Source of the DNA: RPQJ01 sp044226195
GTDB taxonomy: Bacteria > Pseudomonadota > Gammaproteobacteria > Steroidobacterales > Steroidobacteraceae
Direction: 5' to 3'
NCBI GenBank assembly: GCA_044226195.1
Contig: JBGAHO010000009.1
Span: 35,942-99,941, forward strand
DNA: 64,000 nt
The first letter of the stretch is position 1, and each line of letters opens with the position of its first letter. Positions 45,166 through 53,344 of this stretch are shown here, piece after piece. The position numbers and the translations under genes are program-made. A model generated the notes under the pieces. That model saw only the letters and a program-made list of their open reading frames with translations, was not told the origin of the DNA and did no database searches.

Positions 45166-47205
45166 ATGAAGCGCGCAGCGGGCCGGCGCACGCGGATGAA
45201 CGATCTCAGACCGGGGCAGCGCGACGTAGGTGAACTGGGCCGACTGTGGGCCGAGTCATTCGAGCGCTTCGGTCTCGCGATTGCAGTCGGCGATCCGCAG
45301 TCCGACCTGATCCTCGCTGCCAATCAAGCGTTCGCTGCCCAGCGCGGTCATCACGTCGACGAACTCGCGGGCCGGCCGGTCGCCGACCTGTTCCCCATCG
45401 ACCGCCGTGACGATGCGCTGCGCCAGATTGCCGTAGCCGATCGCGAGGGACACGTCACGTTCGAGACGGAGCATCTCGCAAGAGACGGCTCACGATTGCC
45501 GGTGCTGCTCGACATCACGGTCCTGCGCTCACCCTCCGGACGACCGGTCGCCCGATGGGTCTTCGCCATCGACCTCGCCCGCCAGAAGCGTGTCGAGGCC
45601 GCACTGCGCGACGAACAGCACCGGCTCGCAGAGAGCGAGCGTCGCCTGAGGCTCGCGCAGGAAGCCGCCAACGTCGGCACCTGGGAGTGGGAGGTCGGCA
45701 CTGGCCGCAACTACTGGACCGACAAGACTTTCCTTCTCTTCGGCCTGGAACCCGGGAGTTGCGAGCCAAGCTACGAGAACTGGTACCAGCGCGTACACCC
45801 GGACGATCGCGAACGTGTGTCGGACGTGGTGGTGTCCGCCTCGAGCCGTGGCGCGGAGCTGCTGGTCGAATGGCGAGTGATCGACACGGACCCGCCACGC
45901 TGGCTGCTCTCCCGCGGCCAGCCGCACCTCGATGCCGAGGGCCGCATCGTCCGCATCCTCGGCATCGTGCAGGACATCACCGCAAGCAGGCTCGCCCGCG
46001 AGGAACTGGGCCGCAGCGAGGCACGCTACCGGGACATGTACCTCGCCAACCCGAATCCGATGTGGGTATTCGACGCCGAGACACTTGTGTTCCTGGATGT
46101 CAACGACTCCGCGACACAGCATTACGGCTATTCGCGCGACGAATTCCTGGGCATGTCGATCAAGGACATCCGGCCGCCGGAGGAAGTGCCGCGCGTGGAC
46201 GAAACGGTCCGCGAAGTGCTCGCCGGCCGCTGGCGGACCGGCATCTGGCGGCATCGGCGCAAGGACGGCACGGACATGATGATGGACGTGACCGCGCATG
46301 GGATCTCCTACAACGGGCGACCGGCCGTGGTGGTGCTCGCCAACGACATCACGGAACGTCTGAGGGCGGAACAGGAGATCCGACAGCTGAACGCGAGCCT
46401 CGAGCGACGCGTGGCCGAGCGCACGGCGCAGCTCGAGCAGGCCAATCGCGCCAAGACGGACTTCCTCGCGAACATGTCGCACGAGTTGCGCACGCCGCTG
46501 AACGCGGTGATCGGCTTCTCGCAGGTGCTGAAGGACGGACTCGCGGGCGACCTCTCCCGCCAGCAGGAAAGTTTCGCGACCGACATCCACGAGGCAGGTC
46601 GCCACCTGCTGGCGCTCATCAACGACGTGCTCGACCTGTCGAAGGTCGAGGCCGGCGTCCAGAGCCTCGACCTCGTACCGACGGACGTGGCGGACCTGCT
46701 GCGCTCGACGATCAGCATCGTGCGCGAGAACGCGCATGCCCATGGCATCCGGCTCGAGGTCGAGACCAGCGTCGGTGTCGGCATCATGCAGGTGGACGCG
46801 CGCAAGCTGCGGCAGATCGCCTTCAACCTGCTCTCGAATGCCGTGAAGTTCACGCCCGATGGCGGCACAGTGCGCCTGTTCGCGAGTCGCTGCGGGCGCG
46901 ACGAACTGCAGGCGCCGACCGACGTCCCGGCCCGGGTGCTGCCGTTGCCGCCGGGCGAGTGGCGCGAGTTCCTGGAGATCGCCGTCTCGGATGCCGGTCC
47001 GGGCATTTCCGCCGACAAGCTCGCCCTGCTGTTCGAGCCTTTCGTGCAGCTCGATGCGTCAAGTACGCGTCGGCACGCCGGCACGGGACTGGGCCTGGCG
47101 TTGACCCGCCGACTGGCCGAATTGCACGGCGGGACGGTAGGCGTCACCAGCATCGCCGGCCAGGGCTGCTGCTTCCGCGCGTGGCTGCCGTACCGGGTTG
47201 GATGA
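45166..47205 (+). CDS. Multi-PAS sensor histidine kinase (HisKA type), orphan
   Basis: 679 residues; ATG at 45166, with an alternative ATG at 45196. It has no membrane segment. Three PAS domains (about 25-150; 160-290 with GTWEWEVGTGRNYWTDKTF; 295-410 with MWVFDAETLVFLDVND), a coiled coil (EIRQLNASLERRVAERTAQ), HisKA with His439 in LANMSHELRTPLNAVIGFSQ, and HATPase motifs NLLSNAVKFTPDGG, VSDAGPGIS and GTGLGLALTRRLAELHGG. No receiver domain and no response regulator follows, so it may feed the neighbouring LuxR-type regulator or an unlinked one. Separate from the previous gene by 77 nt. Confidence 0.93.
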   Translation: MKRAAGRRTRMNDLRPGQRDVGELGRLWAESFERFGLAIAVGDPQSDLILAANQAFAAQRGHHVDELAGRPVADLFPIDRRDDALRQIAVADREGHVTFETEHLARDGSRLPVLLDITVLRSPSGRPVARWVFAIDLARQKRVEAALRDEQHRLAESERRLRLAQEAANVGTWEWEVGTGRNYWTDKTFLLFGLEPGSCEPSYENWYQRVHPDDRERVSDVVVSASSRGAELLVEWRVIDTDPPRWLLSRGQPHLDAEGRIVRILGIVQDITASRLAREELGRSEARYRDMYLANPNPMWVFDAETLVFLDVNDSATQHYGYSRDEFLGMSIKDIRPPEEVPRVDETVREVLAGRWRTGIWRHRRKDGTDMMMDVTAHGISYNGRPAVVVLANDITERLRAEQEIRQLNASLERRVAERTAQLEQANRAKTDFLANMSHELRTPLNAVIGFSQVLKDGLAGDLSRQQESFATDIHEAGRHLLALINDVLDLSKVEAGVQSLDLVPTDVADLLRSTISIVRENAHAHGIRLEVETSVGVGIMQVDARKLRQIAFNLLSNAVKFTPDGGTVRLFASRCGRDELQAPTDVPARVLPLPPGEWREFLEIAVSDAGPGISADKLALLFEPFVQLDASSTRRHAGTGLGLALTRRLAELHGGTVGVTSIAGQGCCFRAWLPYRVG

Positions 47206-47235
47206 CGGCCGCACGACTGGCGCCAGCCAGAGGCC

Positions 47236-47277
47236 GGAGCGATGCCCTCGCGGACATCGCCCCGGCTCCGGCTGACG
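47236..47277. terminator. GC-rich hairpin between convergent genes
   Basis: GGAGCGATG and CATCGCCCCGGCTCC (with a small bulge) pair around a CCCTCGCGGA loop between the kinase stop and the tautomerase stop. There is no T-run, so it is a weak terminator candidate that could serve both directions. Confidence 0.35.
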
Positions 47278-47292
47278 AGTCAGCTCCGGCGA

Positions 47293-47517
47293 CTAAGCGG
47301 CCTTCGCACCGGCCATGGCCTTGACGTCGGCCGGATACAGGCGCTTGCCGCCGACGGCCCAGTCGCCGCCTTCGAACTCGTTGATGCGGACCCAGGTGAC
47401 CGGGCGCATCGCCTCGCCCTCCACGTCGATCATCGCCTCCGTGACCTTGGCGATGAGCTGGCCTTTCTGCTCGGGCGTGAACACACCCTGGATGATGTCG
47501 ATCGTGACCATTGGCAT
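47293..47517 (-). CDS. 4-oxalocrotonate tautomerase-family protein
   Basis: 74 residues from the ATG at 47517, giving the family start Met-Pro, so Pro1 is the likely catalytic base after Met removal. PMVTIDIIQGVFTPEQKGQL then IAKVTEAMIDVEGE, PVTWVRINEFEGGDWAVGGK follow the tautomerase pattern, with a slightly longer C-terminus than classic 4-OT. The frame is open upstream, but that part overlaps the next gene's leader. Physiological substrate unknown; members isomerise keto-enol acids or remain uncharacterised. It is alone between signalling genes. Confidence 0.85.
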   Translation of the reverse strand: MPMVTIDIIQGVFTPEQKGQLIAKVTEAMIDVEGEAMRPVTWVRINEFEGGDWAVGGKRLYPADVKAMAGAKAA

Positions 47518-47683
47518 GTCTTCTCTCCTGTCTTGATGGGGTTGCGAAACAGCGAATTGACCATCGTCCCGTGGGGCACATTTGACGCGATGCCGCACGC
47601 GCATGCTTGCAGTCGGCGTGGAGAATTCATGGAGATCCGGGGAGATTTTTGGAGAGCGGGCGAGCGGCGTATGCTCGCGCACC

Positions 47684-49231
47684 ATGCGGTACCGGTTCGG
47701 CCCCTTCGAACTCGACACGTCCCAGGTCGAACTGCGCGCGGACGGCACACGGCAGCCGATCGAGCCGCAGGTGTTCGCCCTGCTCGCCCTGCTCGTCGAG
47801 AACCGTGAACGGCTCGTCTCGCGCGACGAGCTGATCGAGAAGGTCTGGGACGGTCGCGTCGTGTCGGACGCCGCCCTCGCGAGTCGCGTGAAATCGGCGC
47901 GACGCGCGCTCAGGGACGACGGCACGGCGCAGCGCTACATCCGCACGATCCACGGCCAGGGCTACCGCTTCGTCGCCGAGGTCCGCGCGGCGCACGATGT
48001 GCGCGGCCCGGCGACACCGGACGAATGTCCGGCCGCCGGCGACGGATCGCGTCCGTCACTGGCCGTGCTGCCGTTCCGCCTCGTCGGCGATGCCGGACAT
48101 CACACCGCGATCGCCGAGGCCTTGCCGCACGAACTCATCGCGGAGCTGGCGCGCCTGCGCTGGCTGTTCGTGACGGCGCGTGGCTCGTCCTTCCGGCTGC
48201 GGGAGCCAGAGATCGACATGGCCGACGTCGGCCGCCTGCTCGGCGTCCGCTATTGCCTCGCCGGTTCGGTCGAGGTGACCGGCACGCGGCTCGCGGTGAC
48301 GATCCGGCTCGTCGATACCCGCGACAGTGGCGTCGTGTGGGCGGAACGCTACGCGGTGGCCGTCGACGACGTGCATGCGCTGCGCGCGGACATCTGCTCG
48401 AAGGTGCTCATCGCGCTCGAACTGCGCATTCCCCTGCACGAAGCCGGCATCGCGCGCCTTTCGGTGAGTGAACGCCTGGATGCGTGGTCCGCCTACCACC
48501 TCGGCCTGCAGCACATGTACCGGTTCAACCGCCGCGACAACGAGATTGCTTTGCGCCTGTTCGAGCAGGCCGTCGCGCGCGACCCCTCTTTCGCGCGGGC
48601 GCATGCGGGCCTGTCGTTCGTCCATTTCCAGACCGCCTTCCTGCAGTACTCGGCGGATCGGGCGACCGAAGTGGCGCTGGCCCGGCGCTGCGCCGAGCGC
48701 GGCGTCGAACTCGATCCGCTCGATCCGTTCGTGAACACGACGATGGGTCGCAGCCACTGGCTCGTGGGCGATCTCGAGGGCGCCACGCCGTGGCTGCATC
48801 GCGCGATCGACGTGAACCCGAACTATGCGCAGGGCTTCTACACGCTCGCGGTCATGGAATCGATGGGCCAGCGCGGCTCCGACAGCCATGCGCACGTGGA
48901 CCTTGCGATGCAGCTCAGCCCGCTGGACCCGCTGTACTACGCCATGGCCGGCACGCGTGCCTTCGCCCTGTGGGACCTCGGTCGCGACTCCGAAGCGGCG
49001 GTCTGGGCCGAACGGGCGGCGCGCTCGCCCGGCGCGCACGTGCTCATCGCGATGATTGCCGCCGCAGCCCACGCGCTGAATGGCGATCCGCTCCGCGCGG
49101 CGGCGTGGGCGTCGAACGCGCGCGCGCGCAATCCGACGCTCACCCGCACCGAGTTCTTTCGCGCGTTTCCGATGCGGTCCGTGACGATGAAGGAGCGAGT
49201 GTCGGCGGCATTGGCCGGGCATGGGTTCTAG
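47684..49231 (+). CDS. Winged-helix (OmpR/CadC-type) regulator with TolB-like and TPR domains
   Basis: 515 residues from the ATG at 47684. N-terminal Trans_reg_C DNA-binding domain (about 1-100): FGPFELDTSQVELRADG, LVSRDELIEKVWDGRVVSDA and YIRTIHGQGYRFVAEV. Residues about 125-260 form a TolB/FlgO-like domain (RPSLAVLPFRLVGD, LGVRYCLAGSVEV, SGVVWAERYAV). The C-terminal half (about 280-515) has TPR-like helices (RLFEQAVARDPSFARAHAGL, GATPWLHRAIDVNPNYAQGF). CadC-like proteins usually have a membrane helix between the two halves; none is evident here, so it is probably cytosolic. Ligand and target are unknown. Confidence 0.9.
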   Translation: MRYRFGPFELDTSQVELRADGTRQPIEPQVFALLALLVENRERLVSRDELIEKVWDGRVVSDAALASRVKSARRALRDDGTAQRYIRTIHGQGYRFVAEVRAAHDVRGPATPDECPAAGDGSRPSLAVLPFRLVGDAGHHTAIAEALPHELIAELARLRWLFVTARGSSFRLREPEIDMADVGRLLGVRYCLAGSVEVTGTRLAVTIRLVDTRDSGVVWAERYAVAVDDVHALRADICSKVLIALELRIPLHEAGIARLSVSERLDAWSAYHLGLQHMYRFNRRDNEIALRLFEQAVARDPSFARAHAGLSFVHFQTAFLQYSADRATEVALARRCAERGVELDPLDPFVNTTMGRSHWLVGDLEGATPWLHRAIDVNPNYAQGFYTLAVMESMGQRGSDSHAHVDLAMQLSPLDPLYYAMAGTRAFALWDLGRDSEAAVWAERAARSPGAHVLIAMIAAAAHALNGDPLRAAAWASNARARNPTLTRTEFFRAFPMRSVTMKERVSAALAGHGF

Positions 49232-49279
49232 GGTCACCGCAGCCGAGGCGGCGCCCGCCATGGGCTGTGCGGCAGGACG

Positions 49280-49417
49280 CTAGTTCGCCGGCACGCGTGA
49301 CTTCGTCAGCCGCGCCGCCACCGATTCCCCGTCCGGCGAGAATCCCGTGTGCGCGACCCGCGACAGCACGATCTGGTCGAGCGCTGCGAGCAGGCTCACG
49401 AATACCAGGCTTGCCAT
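49280..49417 (-). CDS. Possible 45-residue membrane peptide
   Basis: The frame from the ATG at 49417 encodes a short hydrophobic N-terminus (MASLVFVSLLAALDQIVLSR) followed by a polar tail ending RLTKSRVPAN. No convincing ribosome site, and no recognised family. It may be a real small protein or the end of a decayed gene, since the frame stays open to about 49594 with shadow-like composition. Confidence 0.25.
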   Translation of the reverse strand: MASLVFVSLLAALDQIVLSRVAHTGFSPDGESVAARLTKSRVPAN

Positions 49418-49798
49418 GCGCCACACGGGACCAGTCTCCCTGAGGGAACTTTCGCGAACCGCCGTCCGTGGTTCACCGTCAAGACGGTCGACAGGGGTGC
49501 GCGCCCAACCCGGACAGAAGTCGATGGATCGCGGTTGATGCCCTCGACCGGACATCGACCACATCGAGCGGTGGTTGACGGTCCGGGGCGCCACCGGCGT
49601 GTGGCGTCAGGTCGTTCCGGGCCGGACGACCTGCCGGCGGAATACGCAGGGCGGAAGCGCCGCGGCGGACAGGATCTGCAACCTGCTCGAAGGGGGCATT
49701 TTCGATCCAACCACGGTGACGCATCTGGCATCGCGGAACTTGGCCTCGGTGGTCGGTTGGTGACGGTCGGGGCGTTCGGCGTGACATTGCGAGTGCGG
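49418..49798. other. Non-coding stretch without recognisable gene
   Basis: About 380 bp with several overlapping short frames on both strands, none with a ribosome site or protein-like composition. It looks like decayed or horizontally derived sequence. Two loosely similar segments (CGGTGGTTGACGGTCCGGGGCG near 49570 and GGTTGGTGACGGTCGGGGCG near 49755) may be an old short duplication. Confidence 0.4.
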
Positions 49799-50203
49799 TC
49801 AGTGGTCCGGCAGCAGGTTCACCGCCGCCTGGCGAACAGCGGGGTCGGGATCCTCCAGCAGTTGAGGCAAGTTGCGGGGTGGCTCAGGCGACTGGTAGGC
49901 AGGCTGCAGCGCGGGTCCTGAGCCCTGCGCAGCCGCGGCGACCGCCGTATCGGCGGCGGTCGCAGTGCGTGTCGACGCAGACCACGTCTGCGCCGCGTTG
50001 TCGCCCGCTGGGGCGGACGGCACGAGCACCGCATTGACGTCGCGGGCAGGCGGCACCGGCTGCGATTGGCCGGCAGCGGTGACGTCACCCCGGGACGGCG
50101 CGACCAACCGATCGATGTCGCCGACCACAAATGCAAAGTACGCGGTGCCCGCGCAGGCAGCAATGAGCAGGACGATCTTCCAACGACTGTTTTTTTGCTT
50201 CAC
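49799..50203 (-). CDS. Small membrane-anchored hypothetical protein
   Basis: 134 residues from a GTG at 50203: VKQKNSRWKIVLLIAACAG starts with a basic stretch and a membrane helix (about 8-28), then a low-complexity Ala/Pro/Thr linker. The tail LLEDPDPAVRQAAVNLLPDH resembles a single HEAT-repeat helix pair. An A7 run lies just after the start. It follows the alkaline phosphatase gene by 58 nt on the same strand, so it may be co-transcribed with it. Not a recognised family. Confidence 0.55.
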   Translation of the reverse strand: MKQKNSRWKIVLLIAACAGTAYFAFVVGDIDRLVAPSRGDVTAAGQSQPVPPARDVNAVLVPSAPAGDNAAQTWSASTRTATAADTAVAAAAQGSGPALQPAYQSPEPPRNLPQLLEDPDPAVRQAAVNLLPDH

Positions 50204-50261
50204 GCTGGCATTGCCCGCAGTGCCGGAGGCCCGGGAAATTCCCGAGCCTCCGGATCTTGCC

Positions 50262-52310
50262 TCAGCGGTCAAACAGTTCGCTGTTGAGCACGCCGCCGAG
50301 CGCGGCCTGCCCGAGTTTGAAGAAGACATCGGTGTTATCCATCACGCCCGTGAACATGAATGCACCGCGCCCATACGCCGAGATCGGGATGTCGGTCGCG
50401 GTGTGCGCGGCCTGCTCACCCGGAATCTGGCCGGTGATGAAGAAGTTGCCGGACTGGTCGCGCTGCGGGCGGTTCAGCGCCGTGCTCGGGCCGGTCTGCC
50501 CGTCGGACGGGTTGATGCCGGGATACGTTGAGAGCGGTGCCGCCTGCTCAAACGGCTGCTGGGTGTCGTGAATGGGCAGCGGATTGGTCTGCCAATTCTC
50601 ATAGCGGTCGGTGTTCGATCCGTAGCCGATCAGCATCTTGAAGTCGATGTCGGTGGTCTGCGGATAGCCGTCGGCAGCGATCGAATACCTGGGGAAGCCC
50701 GCGGCGTCGTACAGACCCACGACTCCCTGCAGTCCGGCCGTCCCGGACTTCGTCTGCAACACGGCGTTGGTCACCGTGCTGGCGCCGATGATTGCCGCAC
50801 CCGAGCATTCGTGGTCCGCCGTGACGATCACCAGCGTGTCGGGGTGCGTCGACGTGTAATTCTTCGCCACCTGCACGGCTCGGTCGAACTCGATGGTGTC
50901 GAGGATCCAGCGCTCGCTGTCCATCAGATGTGCCTGCTTGTCGATCGAGGCCCCTTCCACCATCAGTATGAAGCCGCGCGGGCTGTTCCGATCGAGCACG
51001 TCCAGCGCTTTCGCGGTCATTTCGTCGAGCATCGGCTGATTCGGGAAGCCGTAGTCGTCGACCACCGTCGACGTGCCGCGGCGCCCGTCGGTCTTGTCCT
51101 TCGCAACGTTCATGTTCGAGAAGGCAAACAGGCCGAGCAGCGGCTTGGTATTCGGCGCGTAGTCGAGCGCGCTCTTGTCAGGCGCGTAGGTGAATCCGGC
51201 ATTCTGGAAATCGGCGATCAGGTCGCGGTTGTTGTCGAGCGCTCCGGTCGCCGCACCCCAGCCCGTGACGATATCGCCAGGCAGCACATAGTCGGTCGAC
51301 GTACGTCGCTGCGAGCCGTTGGCGCTCTGCGGGCTGACGCTGTTGCTGGCATTCGGCAAGTACCACTTGCGGCCGCCGCCGAGCAGCACCTTGAGCCCCG
51401 TGAGGCCGCGATCGTCGAGGTACTGGTCGTTGATGCCGGTGCCGTTACCACGGTTCGAAGTGTGCACGGCGTTGGCGGCGGGCGTCGCGTCGAATACATC
51501 GGCGGTCGTGACGATGCCAAGCGACGTGCCCTTCAGCCGATGCAGGAATTCGCTGAGGTATTCGATTCGCGGGTTGTCGAATGCGTCGATGGTATCGTCC
51601 GGGAAGACGCCTTCCTGATTGTTGACCGCCTTGTTGCCGTTGACGTAGTTCGCCATCCCCGGCGCCGAATCGGTCACGATCGAGTTGAGCGATGCCGTCA
51701 TGACCATGCCGGTCACGGGCATGTCCATCGCCAGCATCCCCTTGGCCTTGCCCTGGGTATAGCCCTTGGAGACGATGCGGGCCGCCGTGCGGTGCGCGGC
51801 GCCCATCCCGTCGCCGAGCATGATGATCACGTTTCTGACTTTGCCGAGTCCCGGCGCGACGGGTACGACCTCGAAGTTGCCGGTGGCGGAGACGGTCGCG
51901 CCATCGCTCTGCGTGGCTGTCACTTGCAGGGTGTGGAGACCCGGACGCTGATTGGAATAGGCGCGCACCGACGCGGCGACCGCCCCGGGGGCCGCCGCCT
52001 GAATTGCCGTCGCCGACACCATGCTGGTGGTACCGGCGACGCCCGGGCTCACCGTGGCGACCACGGTGCCGTCGACCTGGAAGCGCACCGACGTGATCGT
52101 CTGACCGCTGTCCGGACGCACCGTGGTCTGCAGGTCGAACCGCTGGCCTGCCAGGAAGCGGGAGATGACGGGCGCGGCATTGCCGCTCGCGAACAGTTCA
52201 CTCGGCGGTGTCAGCCGCGAGATCGTCGGCGCGGCGAAGGCGAAGCACGGCAGGCCGAGACCGGCGACCGCCACGCAGGCCAGTCGTCTGCAATCACTGG
52301 GGAGGCGCAT
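50262..52310 (-). CDS. Alkaline phosphatase (PhoA family) with N-terminal Ig-like region
   Basis: Exported phosphomonoesterase of 682 residues. ATG at 52310 with GGAG 9 nt upstream; a TTG at 52334 is an alternative. Signal peptide to about residue 27 (VAGLGLPCFAFAA). Residues about 28-150 form a beta-rich Ig-like domain (TTVRPDSGQTITSVRFQVDG). The catalytic domain has VIIMLGDGMGAAH (metal), the nucleophile Ser215 in VTDSAPGMANYVNGNK, HTSNRGNGTG, LMVEGASIDKQAH and VTADHECSG. It has both Asp and His metal ligands expected for the family. It is longer than E. coli PhoA because of the extra domain. A phosphate-starvation box was not recognised upstream. Confidence 0.92.
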   Translation of the reverse strand: MRLPSDCRRLACVAVAGLGLPCFAFAAPTISRLTPPSELFASGNAAPVISRFLAGQRFDLQTTVRPDSGQTITSVRFQVDGTVVATVSPGVAGTTSMVSATAIQAAAPGAVAASVRAYSNQRPGLHTLQVTATQSDGATVSATGNFEVVPVAPGLGKVRNVIIMLGDGMGAAHRTAARIVSKGYTQGKAKGMLAMDMPVTGMVMTASLNSIVTDSAPGMANYVNGNKAVNNQEGVFPDDTIDAFDNPRIEYLSEFLHRLKGTSLGIVTTADVFDATPAANAVHTSNRGNGTGINDQYLDDRGLTGLKVLLGGGRKWYLPNASNSVSPQSANGSQRRTSTDYVLPGDIVTGWGAATGALDNNRDLIADFQNAGFTYAPDKSALDYAPNTKPLLGLFAFSNMNVAKDKTDGRRGTSTVVDDYGFPNQPMLDEMTAKALDVLDRNSPRGFILMVEGASIDKQAHLMDSERWILDTIEFDRAVQVAKNYTSTHPDTLVIVTADHECSGAAIIGASTVTNAVLQTKSGTAGLQGVVGLYDAAGFPRYSIAADGYPQTTDIDFKMLIGYGSNTDRYENWQTNPLPIHDTQQPFEQAAPLSTYPGINPSDGQTGPSTALNRPQRDQSGNFFITGQIPGEQAAHTATDIPISAYGRGAFMFTGVMDNTDVFFKLGQAALGGVLNSELFDR

Positions 52311-52330
52311 CTGGCAGTTCTCCTTCAACT

Positions 52331-52918
52331 TCAATCTGGTTTGGACGAAACACCGGGAACCGACGCCGTCGCGTCGCGCGGCGGCGTCAACAGCAGCAGC
52401 GCGTCGGCCACCGTGGGGTCGACGCGCAGACGCACGTAGGAAACGCGGCCGCCCGCTTCCTCCGCCGCACCGACGCTGAGCACGCCGGCAACCTGGACAG
52501 GGCCTCTGGCGGCCCGCAGCGCGCGGGACTCTCCGCCCTCGAGTTGAACGAAAACTGTAGTCGGAGGCAGGTCGTCGGCCAGGCTTTCGTCGGCGTCACC
52601 GATTTCGATCGGGAAGGGCGCAAGCATGAACACGCCGGGCGTCGGCTCCTCTTCGTGTGCGATGTAGCCCCTGATCCGGACTCTGTGCCCGTTCAGGCCG
52701 ACGAGCCTCGCCGTGGGCTCGAGCCCGCGCGGACCTACCGGCAGCACGTAGAAGTCGCGGAACAGCAGATCGGTGGGCGGCTCGGCGGGTGCAGGCGCCA
52801 CGACGCGCTGGGTCGTCGCGGGCTGAGCGATTGGCACGCCCGCAATCGCGCAAGACATCGCGCTCAGCGCCAACGCCAGTTTGCAGGTCGCGAGAAGAAA
52901 TGCCCGCCGTCGATTCAT
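52331..52918 (-). CDS. Exported protein of unknown function upstream of the phosphatase
   Basis: 195 residues; N-terminal basic and hydrophobic stretch (MNRRRAFLLATCKLALALSA then MSCAIAG) acts as signal peptide, and the Cys in AMSCA could be a lipobox. The body has an OB-like pattern: RLVGLNGHRVRIRGYIAHEE, VFMLAPFPIEIGD and TTVFVQLEG. This loosely recalls DUF3299 proteins. It ends 20 nt before the phosphatase ATG and would overlap the alternative TTG start, so the two are probably one operon. Function not known. Confidence 0.75.
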   Translation of the reverse strand: MNRRRAFLLATCKLALALSAMSCAIAGVPIAQPATTQRVVAPAPAEPPTDLLFRDFYVLPVGPRGLEPTARLVGLNGHRVRIRGYIAHEEEPTPGVFMLAPFPIEIGDADESLADDLPPTTVFVQLEGGESRALRAARGPVQVAGVLSVGAAEEAGGRVSYVRLRVDPTVADALLLLTPPRDATASVPGVSSKPD

Positions 52919-53344
52919 GGCAGTCCGCGCCGAGATCTCAGTGCGGCCAGACTCACTCGCGCTTGTGACCGCGCCATGATGTTTCGATGACAGGAACGCG
53001 AACGATCATGGCCGGATTCGCTGCGGGAGCGTCACGCGTTGCCAGTGGGTCGGCGCGGCCTCAAGCGCTGGCGCGCAGTGCAAGGTCCCGCAATCGCAGG
53101 TACCCGGCATCGGCGCGGGCGGCATCTCGAGGCCGGCCTGCGCGACAGCCTTCGATGCCGCCATATCCACCGGCGCAGGTCCGCCATTGGCCATGGCGAG
53201 CATCGAATATCGCGGGAGCGCAATATTCGCTTCAGATCAAGGCGTTTCGGCTGCCCCGACCTCGATCGACGACGCGCGGCACATGATCCATGGCACGGAC
53301 TACGTTCTTGTCTTGTTTGAGCTATAGACGCGAACGACGGGCCC
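52919..53344. other. Intergenic region upstream of the phosphatase operon
   Basis: 426 bp with no convincing gene. A reverse-strand 65-codon frame (53006-53203) contains CDCGTLHCAP but lacks a signal peptide or ribosome site. Composition is less GC-rich near 53200-53330. It probably holds the promoter of the phosphatase operon and the 3' flank of guaA. Confidence 0.45.

Noticed and set aside
53006..53203. Reverse-strand 65-codon frame with CDCGTLHC
   Set aside because: No ribosome site, no signal peptide and no known family; overlapping frames on both strands are equally open.
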